64,000 nt of DNA. Origin: Isoptericola sp. BMS4 (GTDB lineage Bacteria > Actinomycetota > Actinomycetes > Actinomycetales > Cellulomonadaceae). The stretch lies in assembly GCF_011634835.1 (NCBI RefSeq), contig NZ_SIRP01000001.1:496001-560000 (forward strand). The letters run 5' to 3'. A program made the position numbers and the translations under genes. Below, in pieces: positions 52,151 to 60,764 of the stretch. Numbering within the stretch: the first letter of the stretch is position 1; each line of letters starts with the position of its first letter. The notes beneath the pieces are model-generated. The model was not told the DNA's origin and made no database searches. It saw nothing but the letters and a program-made list of their open reading frames with translations.

Positions 52151-53653
52151 GTGCCCCGCTCCACCACGGCGAAGATCCCCGGCGGCGAGACCCCCGCCCG
52201 GCGTCGTCTGCGCCTCCCGTCCTTCTCGGTCCAGATCATCGGCGGCCTCGTGCTGGGCGTGCTGCTCGGCTGGCTCGCGCTGTCCCTCGGCCCGCAGGCC
52301 GACGGCGAGACGCCCAACGGCCTGACCACGACGCTCGACACCATCGGCTCGTCGTTCGTCACCCTGCTCAAGGCGATCGTGCCGCCGCTGATCTTCACGG
52401 CGATCGTGGCGTCGATCGCGAACCTGCGCACCGTCACCAACGCGGCCCGCCTCGCCGGCCAGACGCTGCTGTGGTTCGCGATCACGGCGGCGATCTCCGT
52501 GGCCATCGGTCTCGGCCTGGGCCTGGCGTTCCAGCCCGGCCACAACACCACGCTCTCGGCCGCGGACGGCGCCGAGCCCAGCAGCACCGGGACGTGGCTG
52601 GACTTCCTCAACGGCCTGATCCCCACCAACGTGCTCGGCCTGGGCGCCCGCACGTCGGTCGAGGCGGGCGCGGACGGGTCCCTCTCGGCCGAGACCGGCG
52701 TCAGCTTCAGCGTGCTGCAGATCCTCGTGGTCGCGCTCGTCATCGGCATCGCCGCGCTGAAGTCCGGCCCGAAGGCGGACCCGTTCCTGGAGTTCAACCG
52801 CTCCGCGCTCGCCATCGTGCAGAAGGTGCTGTGGTGGATCATCCGCCTCGCGCCGCTGGGCACGATGGGCCTCATCGGCAACGCCGTGGCCACCTACGGC
52901 TGGGAGTCGCTGCGGTCCCTCGCCTCGTTCTCGGCGGCGATCTACGTGGGCCTCGCGCTGGTGCTGTTCGTCGTGTACCCGGTGCTGCTGCGTGCCAACG
53001 GGCTCAGCCCGATCGCCTGGTTCAGGGGCGCCTGGCCCGCGATCCAGCTCGCCTTCGTCTCGCGCTCCTCCGTGGGCACCATGCCGGTGACGGAGCGCGT
53101 CACCGAGCGAAACCTCGGCGTCCCGCGCGAGTACGCGTCGTTCGCCGTGCCGCTGGGCTCGACGACGAAGATGGACGGCTGCGCCTCGATCTACCCGGCG
53201 ATCTCCGCGATCTTCGTCGCGCAGATCTTCGGCATCGACCTGTCGGTCACCGACTACCTGCTCATCGCGTTCGTGTCCGTCGTGGGCTCCGCGGCGACGG
53301 CGGGTCTCACCGGCGCCATGGTCATGCTCACCCTGACGCTGTCGACGCTGGGGCTGCCGCTGGCGGGCGTCGGCCTGCTGCTGGCCGTGGACCCGATCCT
53401 CGACATGGGCCGCACCGCCGTGAACGTCGCCGGCCAGACCCTGGTGCCGACGATCGTCGCGAAGCGGGAGGGGATCATCGACCTCGAGCAGTACCGCGCC
53501 GCGTCGGCGGACAACCTGTTCGGCGAGGACGAGGACGAGGCCGAGCAGTCCGGCGGGCCCGAGCCGTCCGCGCCGGCCGAGGACGCGCCGGCCGAGGACG
53601 CGCCGGCCGAGGACGCGGGCCGCGAGCCCGCGGAGGCGGGCGCCCGCGCCTGA
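52151..53653 (+). CDS. Dicarboxylate/amino acid:cation symporter (DAACS), possibly cystine transporter
   Basis: 500 residues from GTG 52151 with AAAGG upstream (frame open from 52061, in the leader). The DAACS fold is clear: FSVQIIGGLVLGVLLGWLAL, TLLKAIVPPLIFTAIVASIANL, then the hairpin-loop segments AFVSRSSVGTMPVTERV and PLGSTTKMDGCASIYPAISAIFVAQ, and AATAGLTGAMVMLTLTLSTLGLPLAGVGLLLAVDPILDMGRTAVNVAGQ. About eight membrane helices. Substrates of the family are aspartate/glutamate, C4-dicarboxylates or, in TcyP, cystine. The Cys-ending leader favours cystine. The acidic C-terminal tail has three copies of a PAEDA repeat. Confidence 0.9.
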   Translation: MPRSTTAKIPGGETPARRRLRLPSFSVQIIGGLVLGVLLGWLALSLGPQADGETPNGLTTTLDTIGSSFVTLLKAIVPPLIFTAIVASIANLRTVTNAARLAGQTLLWFAITAAISVAIGLGLGLAFQPGHNTTLSAADGAEPSSTGTWLDFLNGLIPTNVLGLGARTSVEAGADGSLSAETGVSFSVLQILVVALVIGIAALKSGPKADPFLEFNRSALAIVQKVLWWIIRLAPLGTMGLIGNAVATYGWESLRSLASFSAAIYVGLALVLFVVYPVLLRANGLSPIAWFRGAWPAIQLAFVSRSSVGTMPVTERVTERNLGVPREYASFAVPLGSTTKMDGCASIYPAISAIFVAQIFGIDLSVTDYLLIAFVSVVGSAATAGLTGAMVMLTLTLSTLGLPLAGVGLLLAVDPILDMGRTAVNVAGQTLVPTIVAKREGIIDLEQYRAASADNLFGEDEDEAEQSGGPEPSAPAEDAPAEDAPAEDAGREPAEAGARA

Positions 53654-53674
53654 CCCTCCCGCCGCCCCGCGTGC

Positions 53675-53732
53675 TGTGGGTACGCAGATGGCGTGATTCC
53701 GCCCCCGGAATCACGCCATCTGCGTACCCACA
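53675..53732. repeat. 58-bp palindromic element (copy A) at the 3' end of pxpBC
   Basis: Perfect 26-bp arms (53675-53700 and 53707-53732) around a 6-nt loop, starting TGTGGGTACGCAGA. It lies between the convergent symporter and PxpB-PxpC genes and forms the last seven codons and the stop of the latter (the protein ends VVGTQMA). It is about 76 % identical by eye, over the same 58-bp length, to copy B at 54166-54223. It may also work as a terminator. Confidence 0.8.
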
Positions 53733-55426
53733 ACCGTCGGGCGGAGGCGGACGAGCGTGCCGGGCGGCAGCTGGCCGAGCAGCCACAGGTGCGTGGCGGC
53801 CACTGCTCCGACGACGGGGTAGCCGCCCGTCAGCGGGTGGTCGACGCCGAACAGCACGGGCCGGCCGTCGGGCGGCACCTGCAGCGCCCCGGTGACGCAG
53901 CCCTCGCTGGGCAGCTCGCGGTCGCGGGACGACGGCGCCCGGTCGAGCGGGCGTGCGCCGTCGAGCCGCAGGCCCACCCGGTCCGACCGGGGTGTCACCT
54001 CCCAGTCCTGGCCGCCCAGCCGGGTGGCGGCGGCGTCGAACCAGTCGTCGTGCGGCCCGAGCACGACCGGCAGGGTCGCGACCTCGCCGGGCGCGGGCAG
54101 CGCGGCGGGGTCGGGCGCCCCGACGTCGTCGGTCGCCACGGCCCCCGGCAGCACCTCCGGCCTGCTGTGGGTACGCAGACGGCGCGCATCGCGCCCCGAT
54201 TCCCTGCCATCTGTGTACCCACAACGGACGCGGGTGCCCGGTGCGAGCGGGGCGGGACCGAGGCCGGACAAGACGTCGGTGGACCGGGAGCCGAGCACGG
54301 GCGGCACGTCGAGGCCGCCGCGCACCGCGACGTAGGTGCGCCAGCCCCGCGCCGGCGCACCGAGGGCGAGCTCGTCGCCGTCGGCGAGCCGCAGCGCCCG
54401 GCCGACCGGGACCGGGTCGGCCCGCTCGTCCGCCTGCTCGACGCGGGCCTGGTGGACGACGGCGCCCGGGTCGGCCCCGGCGAGCGCCACGACCAGCGGG
54501 CCGCGCGCACGGATCCGCAGCCCGCCGCCCACCGCCTCGAGTGCCGCCGTGCCGGGCGGGTTGCCCACCGCGCGGTTCGCGGCGCGCAGGCTGCGTGGGT
54601 CGGCCGCGCCGGACGCCGACACCCCGAGGTGGGCGAGCCCCGGGCGGCCGAGGTCCTGCACCAGCGTCTGCATGCCCGAGGCCAGCACCTCCAGCCCGGC
54701 GCCGCCCGTCCCGTCGGCAGTCCCGGATCTGGTCGGCAGTCCGGACTGCCGACCAGATCCGGGACTGCCGACCTGATCGCGGGGCGCGGCCCGTGCCCGC
54801 GGGCGCACCGCGACGAACCGGACCCGGTCCCCCGGGGCCCAGGGCGTCGGCGGGTCGCGCTCGGCGTCCCAGGTCACGACGTCGGTGCGGCCCACGAGCT
54901 GCCACCCGCCGGGGCTCTCGCGCGGGTACACGCCCGACCAGGGGCCGGCCATCGCCACCGCGCCGGCCGGCACGCGGGTGCGCGGCGTGGCCCGGCGCGG
55001 CACGGACAGGCCCGGGTCGTCGCCCGTGAGGTAGGCGAACCCGGGCGCGAACCCCACGAACCCGACCGTCCACGCCGCCGCCGTGTGGCGCCGCACCAGC
55101 GCGTCGGTGCCGCAGCCCAGCAGCCGCGCCACCTCGTCGAGGTCCGCGCCGTCGTACACCGTGGGGACCTCGACGAGCCGTCCGCCGCCCTCGGCCACGT
55201 CAGGCGCCCGGGCGACGGTCCCGGCGAGGGCCCGGAGCGCGCCCGCGAGGCCGGCCGCGTCCACGCGCCAGGGGTCGAACGACACCAGCAGCGTGCGCGC
55301 GCCGGGCACCGTCTCGCCGACGCCGGGCACGGGGTCGGCCCGCAGCCGCGCGTGCAGCGCCACGGCGTGCGCGAGGTCGTCCAGCTCGACCAGCAGCACG
55401 TCGTCGCGGGCCCGGCGGACGCGCAC
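53711..55426 (-). CDS. 5-oxoprolinase subunits B and C, fused (PxpB-PxpC; KipI/KipA-like)
   Basis: 571 residues from GTG 55426, 3 nt after the pxpA stop. Residues about 1-185 are PxpB/KipI-like: LLVSFDP, EVPTVYDGADLDEVA, VGFVGFAPGFAYLTGDDPGLSVPRRATPRTRVPAGAVAMAGPWSGVYPRESPGGWQLVGRT. Residues about 215-571 are PxpC/KipA-like: LEVLASGMQTLVQDLGRPGLAHLGVSASGAADPRSLRAANRAVGN, PVLGSRSTDVLSGLG, GVDHPLTGGYPVVGAVA. With PxpA it would cleave 5-oxoproline to glutamate using ATP. Three palindromic elements fall in this gene: one at the B/C junction, one within C, and one that supplies the stop codon. Confidence 0.9.
   Translation of the reverse strand: MRVRRARDDVLLVELDDLAHAVALHARLRADPVPGVGETVPGARTLLVSFDPWRVDAAGLAGALRALAGTVARAPDVAEGGGRLVEVPTVYDGADLDEVARLLGCGTDALVRRHTAAAWTVGFVGFAPGFAYLTGDDPGLSVPRRATPRTRVPAGAVAMAGPWSGVYPRESPGGWQLVGRTDVVTWDAERDPPTPWAPGDRVRFVAVRPRARAAPRDQVGSPGSGRQSGLPTRSGTADGTGGAGLEVLASGMQTLVQDLGRPGLAHLGVSASGAADPRSLRAANRAVGNPPGTAALEAVGGGLRIRARGPLVVALAGADPGAVVHQARVEQADERADPVPVGRALRLADGDELALGAPARGWRTYVAVRGGLDVPPVLGSRSTDVLSGLGPAPLAPGTRVRCGYTDGRESGRDARRLRTHSRPEVLPGAVATDDVGAPDPAALPAPGEVATLPVVLGPHDDWFDAAATRLGGQDWEVTPRSDRVGLRLDGARPLDRAPSSRDRELPSEGCVTGALQVPPDGRPVLFGVDHPLTGGYPVVGAVAATHLWLLGQLPPGTLVRLRPTVVGTQMA
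54166..54223. repeat. 58-bp palindromic element (copy B) inside pxpC
   Basis: It begins TGTGGGTACGCAGACGG and ends CCATCTGTGTACCCACA. It is the same length as copy A and matches it at about 44 of 58 positions by eye, but its arms have lost perfect pairing in the middle. It encodes the odd stretch CGYTDGRESGRDARRLRTHS in the PxpC part. It looks like an older, decayed insertion of the same family. Confidence 0.75.
54713..54772. repeat. 60-bp perfect palindrome at the PxpB/PxpC junction
   Basis: Two 30-bp arms with no loop (54713-54742 and 54743-54772) are exact reverse complements. GTCGGCAGTCC occurs twice in each arm region. Sixty bases are exactly 20 codons, giving an in-frame GSPGSGRQSGLPTRSGTAD-type linker between the two fused subunits. 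Its sequence is unrelated to copies A and B. Confidence 0.85.
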
Positions 55427-55428
55427 GC

Positions 55429-56214
55429 TCAGCCGCCCGCCGTCGCGCCGGCCGGACCCGCGAACGCCCGCACGGTGACCCCCGCCTCGTCGAGCACCGC
55501 ACGGACCCGCTCCGCCATCGACGCCGCGCCGGGGGTGTCGCCGTGCACGCACACCGAGTCGGCCTCGACCGCGACGACGCTGCCGTCGACCGCCTCGACC
55601 ATGCCCTCGGTGGCGAGCCGCAGCACCCGCCGTGCCACGACCTCCGCGTCGTGGAGGACGGCGCCCGGGACGCCGCGAGGCACCAGCGTGCCGTCCGGCG
55701 CGTAGGCGCGGTCGGCGAACGCCTCGGTCGCCACCGGCAGCCCCATGCCGGCGGCGACGGCGAGTCCCGTCGTGCCCGGCTGGCCGAGCACGACCAGCCC
55801 GGGGTCGATCTCGGCGACCGCGGACGCGACGTCGCGGGCGACCCGCTCGTCGCGCGCGGCCGCGTGGTAGAGCGCCCCGTGCGGCTTGACGTACGCGAGG
55901 CGCCCGCCCTCCGCGTCGACCAGGGCCCGTAGGGCGCCGAGCTGGTAGAGGATGTCGGCCCGCAGCTCGTGGCTCGGCACGTCCAGGTCGCGGCGGCCGA
56001 AGCCGTCGAGATCCCGGTACCCCACGTGCGCGCCGACGGCGACCCCGCGGGCGAGGGCGACGGCGACGGTGTGCCGGATCGTCAGGGGGTCGCCGGCGTG
56101 GAAGCCGCACGCGACGTTCGCGCTGGACACGACGGCGAGCATCCGCGAGTCCTCCTCGAGCCCGCGCAGCGCGAAGCTCTCGCCGAGGTCGCTGTTCAGG
56201 TCGACGACGCTCAT
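55429..56214 (-). CDS. pxpA: 5-oxoprolinase subunit A (LamB/YcsF family)
   Basis: 261 residues from ATG 56214 (frame open to 56337). The N-terminus VVDLNSDLGESF and the following SSANVACGFHAGDPLTIRHTVALA-like stretch, GAHVGYRDLDGFGRR, YVKPHGALYH and EAFADRAYAPDGTLVPRGVPGAVLHD are diagnostic of PxpA/YcsF. It works with the PxpB-PxpC fusion, 2 nt downstream, to open 5-oxoproline (pyroglutamate) to glutamate in the cytoplasm. Confidence 0.94.
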   Translation of the reverse strand: MSVVDLNSDLGESFALRGLEEDSRMLAVVSSANVACGFHAGDPLTIRHTVAVALARGVAVGAHVGYRDLDGFGRRDLDVPSHELRADILYQLGALRALVDAEGGRLAYVKPHGALYHAAARDERVARDVASAVAEIDPGLVVLGQPGTTGLAVAAGMGLPVATEAFADRAYAPDGTLVPRGVPGAVLHDAEVVARRVLRLATEGMVEAVDGSVVAVEADSVCVHGDTPGAASMAERVRAVLDEAGVTVRAFAGPAGATAGG

Positions 56215-56434
56215 GGGCCCAGTGTGCCTCGCGGCTCGGGACGGTCGGCGGGGCGGCCGGCACGCGGCAGCCGGGCCTCCGCGCGGAGAGAGGTTCGCCC
56301 GGGCGGAGGGGTGGCACGCGACCGCCGGTCGGCGCACAGTGGGAGTGTCGGGATGTCGCCTGCGTCACACGGCTCGCGGCGGGTGTGCGAAGATGCGGGC
56401 GCTGACGCATCGATGCCGAGGGAGGTATGCGGTC

Positions 56435-58450
56435 GTGACGTCTGCGCGAGGCGCTGACCAGGGACGCCGTCCGGCGTCCCTGTCGTCTGCCCGTCGGGTG
56501 CTGCGGCTGGTCGGTACCGGGACGGCGTCGTGCGTCCTGGCGGCGGGTCTCCTGGCGCTGCCCGTGCTGGGCATGCCCGGCGGCAGCGCGCTCGACGCCG
56601 CGCAGGACCTTCCCGAGATCGGTGCCGGCAGCCCGGTCGGTGCCGGCGTCTCCGTCGGCGTGGTGCGGGCCGAGACCGCAGAGCGGCCCGCCACGGTCGA
56701 CGAGGTGCTCGAGGTGCTGGAGCGCGCCGAGCGCGCGGCCCACGAGGAGGGTCGAGCGCGGACCCCCGAGATCGACCAGGCCGCCGCCGAGCTGGGCATG
56801 CTGCTCAGCACCTATCTCGCGCAGGAGGCGGCCACGCGCGCCGGGGTCGACGGCGACCGGCCGGCGTCCGTCGCGGAGGGCGAGCCGGCGCCGGAGGAGC
56901 GTGAGTCCGGGACGGACGCCGGTGCCGAGCCCGCGGAGCGCACCTCCCGCAACGCCGGCGGCGACACGACCGACGACACCACGACCGACCCCGCGGGCAC
57001 CGGGGAGACGGGCACGACGGCGTCCGGCACGACGGCGCTCGGCGACGGGGGGCCCGATGACGCGGCGTCGGACGGCGCGGAGACCGAGGACACCGCGCCC
57101 GGCGACACGAAGTCCGGCGGTGCGAAGTCCGGCGGTGCGAAGTCCGGCGGTGCGGCGGCCGGCGCGACGACCGAGGCCCCCCGGACCGCCGACGACACCT
57201 CCGAGGGTGCGAAGGCGGACGACACGACGTCGGACGGCGCGAAGACCGGCGGCCCGAAGGCGGACGACCCGAAGGTGGACGACCCGAAGGCGGACGCCGC
57301 CGGCGAGGCCGGCACGGAGGAGCAGGGCGGCGCGGCGGGCGAGCGCGTCCCGGGCGAGGCCGGTGACGCCGGCGAGTCGGTGGCCGCTGCCGGCACGCCC
57401 GCGACGGAGGACGACGGCAGCACGGCCGCGGGCGACGGCGGCCCGGACGTCGCGGAGGGCCGGCCGGAGGCCGTCTCGTTCGACGACGTGGTGGTCGCGG
57501 CGGCCCGGCTCGCGAACCTCCTGGACCCGGCGTCGGCCACGCTGGTGACGAGCATCGTCCCGGCGCACGTCGCGGGCGACCTGGCGTTCTCGGCGTCCGG
57601 GGGCACGCTCACGGCCGGGCTGCGGGCCGTCGTCGAGAAGTACGCCGGGAGCACGGCCGGGTACGCGAACGGCCGGATCCCCACGTCGGTGCTCTGCCCC
57701 CTGGACTTCGCGCCGGGTCACATGCTCCGCTGCGACGCGGCCGAGCAGCTGATGGCGCTCAACGAGGAGTACGAGGAGGAGTTCGGCACCGCGATCCCGA
57801 TGACGGACTCGTACCGCCCGTACGACGTCCAGGTCCGGCTCAAGCAGACCAAGCCGTACCTGGCGGCCGTGCCGGGCACGTCGAACCACGGGTGGGGCCT
57901 GGCGGTCGACCTGTCGACGCCGATCTCGACCGGTCGGTCCGCGGAGTACGCCTGGCTGCGCGTGCACGGGCCCGACTTCGGGTGGGACAACCCGTCGTGG
58001 GCGCGGCTCGACGGGTCCAAGCCGGAGCCCTGGCACTTCGAGTTCTTCGCGGCCGGGCCGATCCCGGACCGCGCCTGGCACCCGAGCGACGTGGTCGGCG
58101 CGGGCGGTGCGTCCGACGGCGGCAAGGGCGGCTCGCAGGCCGCGGACCGGCCGCGGGCCGGTCAGGGGCCCGGCAGCGGCCACCGGGACGAAGGTCGTTC
58201 CGGCGGCGAGGGCACCGGATCGGCCGGCGGAGACCGCGCGTCGGGCGGGGGCACCGGGGGCGGTGGCGGGTCGCACACCGCCCCGCCGGCGAAGCCGTCG
58301 GACGGCCCGAGCCCGAAGCCGACGCCGTCCGAACCGAAGCCGTCCCCGTCCGACCCCACGCCGAAGCCGTCCCCGTCCGACCCCACGCCGAAGCCCACTC
58401 AACCGCCTACTCTTGACAGCCTGACGACGCGTGTTGCGACGACCGCTTGA
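56435..58450 (+). CDS. Secreted M15-family D-Ala-D-Ala carboxypeptidase (VanY-like) with long low-complexity linkers
   Basis: 671 residues from GTG 56435, chosen for GGAGG 9 nt upstream (an in-frame ATG lies at 56393). An N-terminal signal or anchor (LVGTGTASCVLAAGLLALPVLG) is followed by about 300 residues rich in Ala, Asp, Gly, Thr and Glu, including three KSGGA units and K-A/V-D-D-P units. The peptidase domain (about 405-545) has the zinc motifs SNHGWGLAVDL and EPWHFEF and DSYRPYDVQVRLKQ. A Pro-rich tail with PKPSPSDPT repeats ends the protein. It likely trims peptidoglycan peptides, with flexible linkers spanning the wall. Confidence 0.85.
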   Translation: MTSARGADQGRRPASLSSARRVLRLVGTGTASCVLAAGLLALPVLGMPGGSALDAAQDLPEIGAGSPVGAGVSVGVVRAETAERPATVDEVLEVLERAERAAHEEGRARTPEIDQAAAELGMLLSTYLAQEAATRAGVDGDRPASVAEGEPAPEERESGTDAGAEPAERTSRNAGGDTTDDTTTDPAGTGETGTTASGTTALGDGGPDDAASDGAETEDTAPGDTKSGGAKSGGAKSGGAAAGATTEAPRTADDTSEGAKADDTTSDGAKTGGPKADDPKVDDPKADAAGEAGTEEQGGAAGERVPGEAGDAGESVAAAGTPATEDDGSTAAGDGGPDVAEGRPEAVSFDDVVVAAARLANLLDPASATLVTSIVPAHVAGDLAFSASGGTLTAGLRAVVEKYAGSTAGYANGRIPTSVLCPLDFAPGHMLRCDAAEQLMALNEEYEEEFGTAIPMTDSYRPYDVQVRLKQTKPYLAAVPGTSNHGWGLAVDLSTPISTGRSAEYAWLRVHGPDFGWDNPSWARLDGSKPEPWHFEFFAAGPIPDRAWHPSDVVGAGGASDGGKGGSQAADRPRAGQGPGSGHRDEGRSGGEGTGSAGGDRASGGGTGGGGGSHTAPPAKPSDGPSPKPTPSEPKPSPSDPTPKPSPSDPTPKPTQPPTLDSLTTRVATTA

Positions 58451-58619
58451 ACCCGCCAGGGCCGCCCCGCTCAGAAGTGCGGGCGAGCCCGCGCGGACGA
58501 GGTCGCGCTCTGCCCGCATCGAAGGCCCGACCCGTGCGGGGGAGATGGGACGTCGCCGGGATCGGCGCCGGCAGCCGCGTCTGCCGAGATGCGCGGGGAG
58601 GAACCACGAGCGCGGCGCG

Positions 58620-60764
58620 TCATGACTCGCAGGACACCTCGCCCGGCTTCCGCCCGGCGCCCGACGAGCTGGCGTAGGACTCGCCGAACAGGGCGCACGC
58701 CGACTGGCTGTCCGGGTCGAGGTTCACGGCGCGCAGCTCGGCCTCGTCCCGCGTGTACGGCTCGCCGGTGTCCGAGTTGATGAGCGTCATGTCGTGCTCG
58801 ACGACGGCCTCGTACACGGGGTCGGCGAACTGCCGGCGCACCTCCGCCTCCGAGGCGAGCACCTCGGCGCGGGCGATCTCCACGTGGTCGGGCATCGTCT
58901 CGGCGACCGTGCCTGCCGCGAAGGTGATCCCGGTCGAGGCGGCGGGGTGCAGGGGCGCGGTGCCGTACCCGATCAGGTCGACGACGGCGTCGCGCCGCTC
59001 CATCCGCTCCCGGGCGGTGCTGACGGTGTCGGCCTCCATCGCCCCCGCGATCTCGCCGACGTCGTGCAGGTACCGGTCGCCGAGGTTGTCCCGCACCGAC
59101 GTGTAGCTGCCGTCGTAGGCGCCGGAGACGGCGCGCTCGATCACGTCGTCCCGCAGCCGGACGGCGCCGTCCAGCCAGGCGTCGGCCCCCTGCGGGCCGT
59201 GCGAGGTCGCGGTGATGACGTCCCCCAGGGCGAAGGCGTCGAGCTCCGGCTGCACCACGGTGCGGGGGCGCTCGTCGGACTTCTCGGCCAGGAGCACGTC
59301 GTCGGTGACCCCGGGCTGCTGGTCCTCTGCCGCCTCGGCGAACGAGGGGACGTAGGGCTCGTAGGCGGTCGCGATGTCCTGACCGGCGCGGTCGGAGACC
59401 GGGGTCGCCAGGAGGCCGCCCCGCATGTCGCGGGTGGCGTGGGCGACGAGCTGCGCCGCGCGGGCCTGGTCGGCGCGCCGGGGCGAGTCGCTGCCCTCGC
59501 GCACAGCGGTGCGGAACAGGCGGGCGACCGCCTCCCCGCCGTCGGGCCAGCCGGGCCGTGGCGTCCACAGGGCCGGTGCCGCCCACCCGAACCAGGCCCG
59601 GCTGTGCCGCGCGAGCCGGCCGTCGTCCGCCGGGGCGAGCTTGTCGAAGGCCAGGCGGGGGTGCCGTGCCAGTCCCGCCGCGACCGCGGTCCCGACCACC
59701 GCTGTCCCCGCGCGGCCGAACAGGTCGCCGCCCGCCTCGTCCCAGCGCGCGACGAGGGCGTCGTACGCACCGCCGTGCACGCCGGCGGGCAGGGTCGGCG
59801 GGAGCATCGCGGCCGCGATCCCCGCCCGCGCCTCGAACCCGCTCCACCGTCCGACGCCGTCCACGACGGCCGCGCCGAAGGCGGTCCGCTCGGCCGGCGT
59901 CGCGGTGCGCGCCCAGTCCGCGACTCCGTGAGCCAGCGCGGCCCGCAGGTCGTCGTCCGGGGGCGGTGTGGGGTCGCGGTAGTTCGGCCCGAGCGCACGG
60001 TAGACGTCCCCGGGCGTGGCGGTGTCCCAGAACGACGGCCAGAACACGGCGTCGTCGGCGTGCGCGACGAGCACCTCGCGCAGCTCGCCGCGCAGCAGCC
60101 GCCGCTCGTCGTCCCGCCCGCCACCGCCGGCCGGCCCGAGCAGGGCGGCCACGCGCCGGCCCTCCAGCCACGACGCGCGGTAGTCCGCCGTCGACGTGCC
60201 GGCGAGGGCGGCCGCTCGCACGGCCCGGACCTCGGCCAGGCCGCCCAGCACGGCCGCGGTCCGCAGCGCAGAGGCGTGCTTGGCGTCCCGCGCGGCGCGC
60301 CACTGCGCCTCGGCGGCGACGGCGTCGGCCCGGGCGGCGAGCAGATCGCCCTGCGTGGCGGCGGGCCAGGCGTCGCCCAGCCCCGGTGTCACGTTCCACG
60401 TGAAACTCCCTCCCGCGCCGAGCAGCGTCTCGTGCTGCCGCACGCGGGCGAGCGCGTCGTCGCGTCGCGCGACGGCGTGCCCCGCGGCCGCCTGCTCCCG
60501 CTCCAGGACCTCGGCGTGGCCGCCGAACGCCGTCGCCGCGGAGCCGAGCCCGCCCGCGCACGCCGTCAGCCGCTCCAGGACCTGGGCCAGCCGGTGCCGG
60601 GCCCCCGACACCGCGTCGCTGCGCTGCCCCTCCAGCCCGCCGGAGACCCGGCGGACGGCGGCGTGCGCGTCGTCCAGCGCCGAGGCCGCCCGTGACGCCC
60701 GGTCCGCGAGCGTGCGCAGGCCGGGGCTGTCGCCGGTCAGCGGGAGGTACTCGACGTCGCTCAT
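58620..60764 (-). CDS. Large protein with WXG100-like N-terminus, putative type VII secreted or polymorphic-toxin-like
   Basis: 714 residues. Residues about 15-125 are predicted helical coiled coil (LRTLADRASRAASALDDAHAAVRRVSGGLEGQRSDAVSGARHRLAQVLERLTA), as in LXG/WXG substrates of ESX systems. The rest is helical and acidic with FWPSFWDTATPGDVYRALGPNY, RHSRAWFGWAAPALW, and a C-terminal EPYTRDEAELRAVNLDPDSQS. No toxin active site is recognised, and no immunity gene follows. It overlaps the small upstream gene by 4 nt. It resembles a group of long actinobacterial proteins paired with a WXG-like partner (DUF6571-like; not verifiable here). Confidence 0.65.
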   Translation of the reverse strand: MSDVEYLPLTGDSPGLRTLADRASRAASALDDAHAAVRRVSGGLEGQRSDAVSGARHRLAQVLERLTACAGGLGSAATAFGGHAEVLEREQAAAGHAVARRDDALARVRQHETLLGAGGSFTWNVTPGLGDAWPAATQGDLLAARADAVAAEAQWRAARDAKHASALRTAAVLGGLAEVRAVRAAALAGTSTADYRASWLEGRRVAALLGPAGGGGRDDERRLLRGELREVLVAHADDAVFWPSFWDTATPGDVYRALGPNYRDPTPPPDDDLRAALAHGVADWARTATPAERTAFGAAVVDGVGRWSGFEARAGIAAAMLPPTLPAGVHGGAYDALVARWDEAGGDLFGRAGTAVVGTAVAAGLARHPRLAFDKLAPADDGRLARHSRAWFGWAAPALWTPRPGWPDGGEAVARLFRTAVREGSDSPRRADQARAAQLVAHATRDMRGGLLATPVSDRAGQDIATAYEPYVPSFAEAAEDQQPGVTDDVLLAEKSDERPRTVVQPELDAFALGDVITATSHGPQGADAWLDGAVRLRDDVIERAVSGAYDGSYTSVRDNLGDRYLHDVGEIAGAMEADTVSTARERMERRDAVVDLIGYGTAPLHPAASTGITFAAGTVAETMPDHVEIARAEVLASEAEVRRQFADPVYEAVVEHDMTLINSDTGEPYTRDEAELRAVNLDPDSQSACALFGESYASSSGAGRKPGEVSCES

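Noticed and set aside
55427-58519. Extension of the PxpB-PxpC frame upstream to 58519
   Set aside because: The upstream 1000 codons are antisense to the M15 peptidase gene and out of frame with pxpA. Conserved PxpB sequence starts just after GTG 55426.
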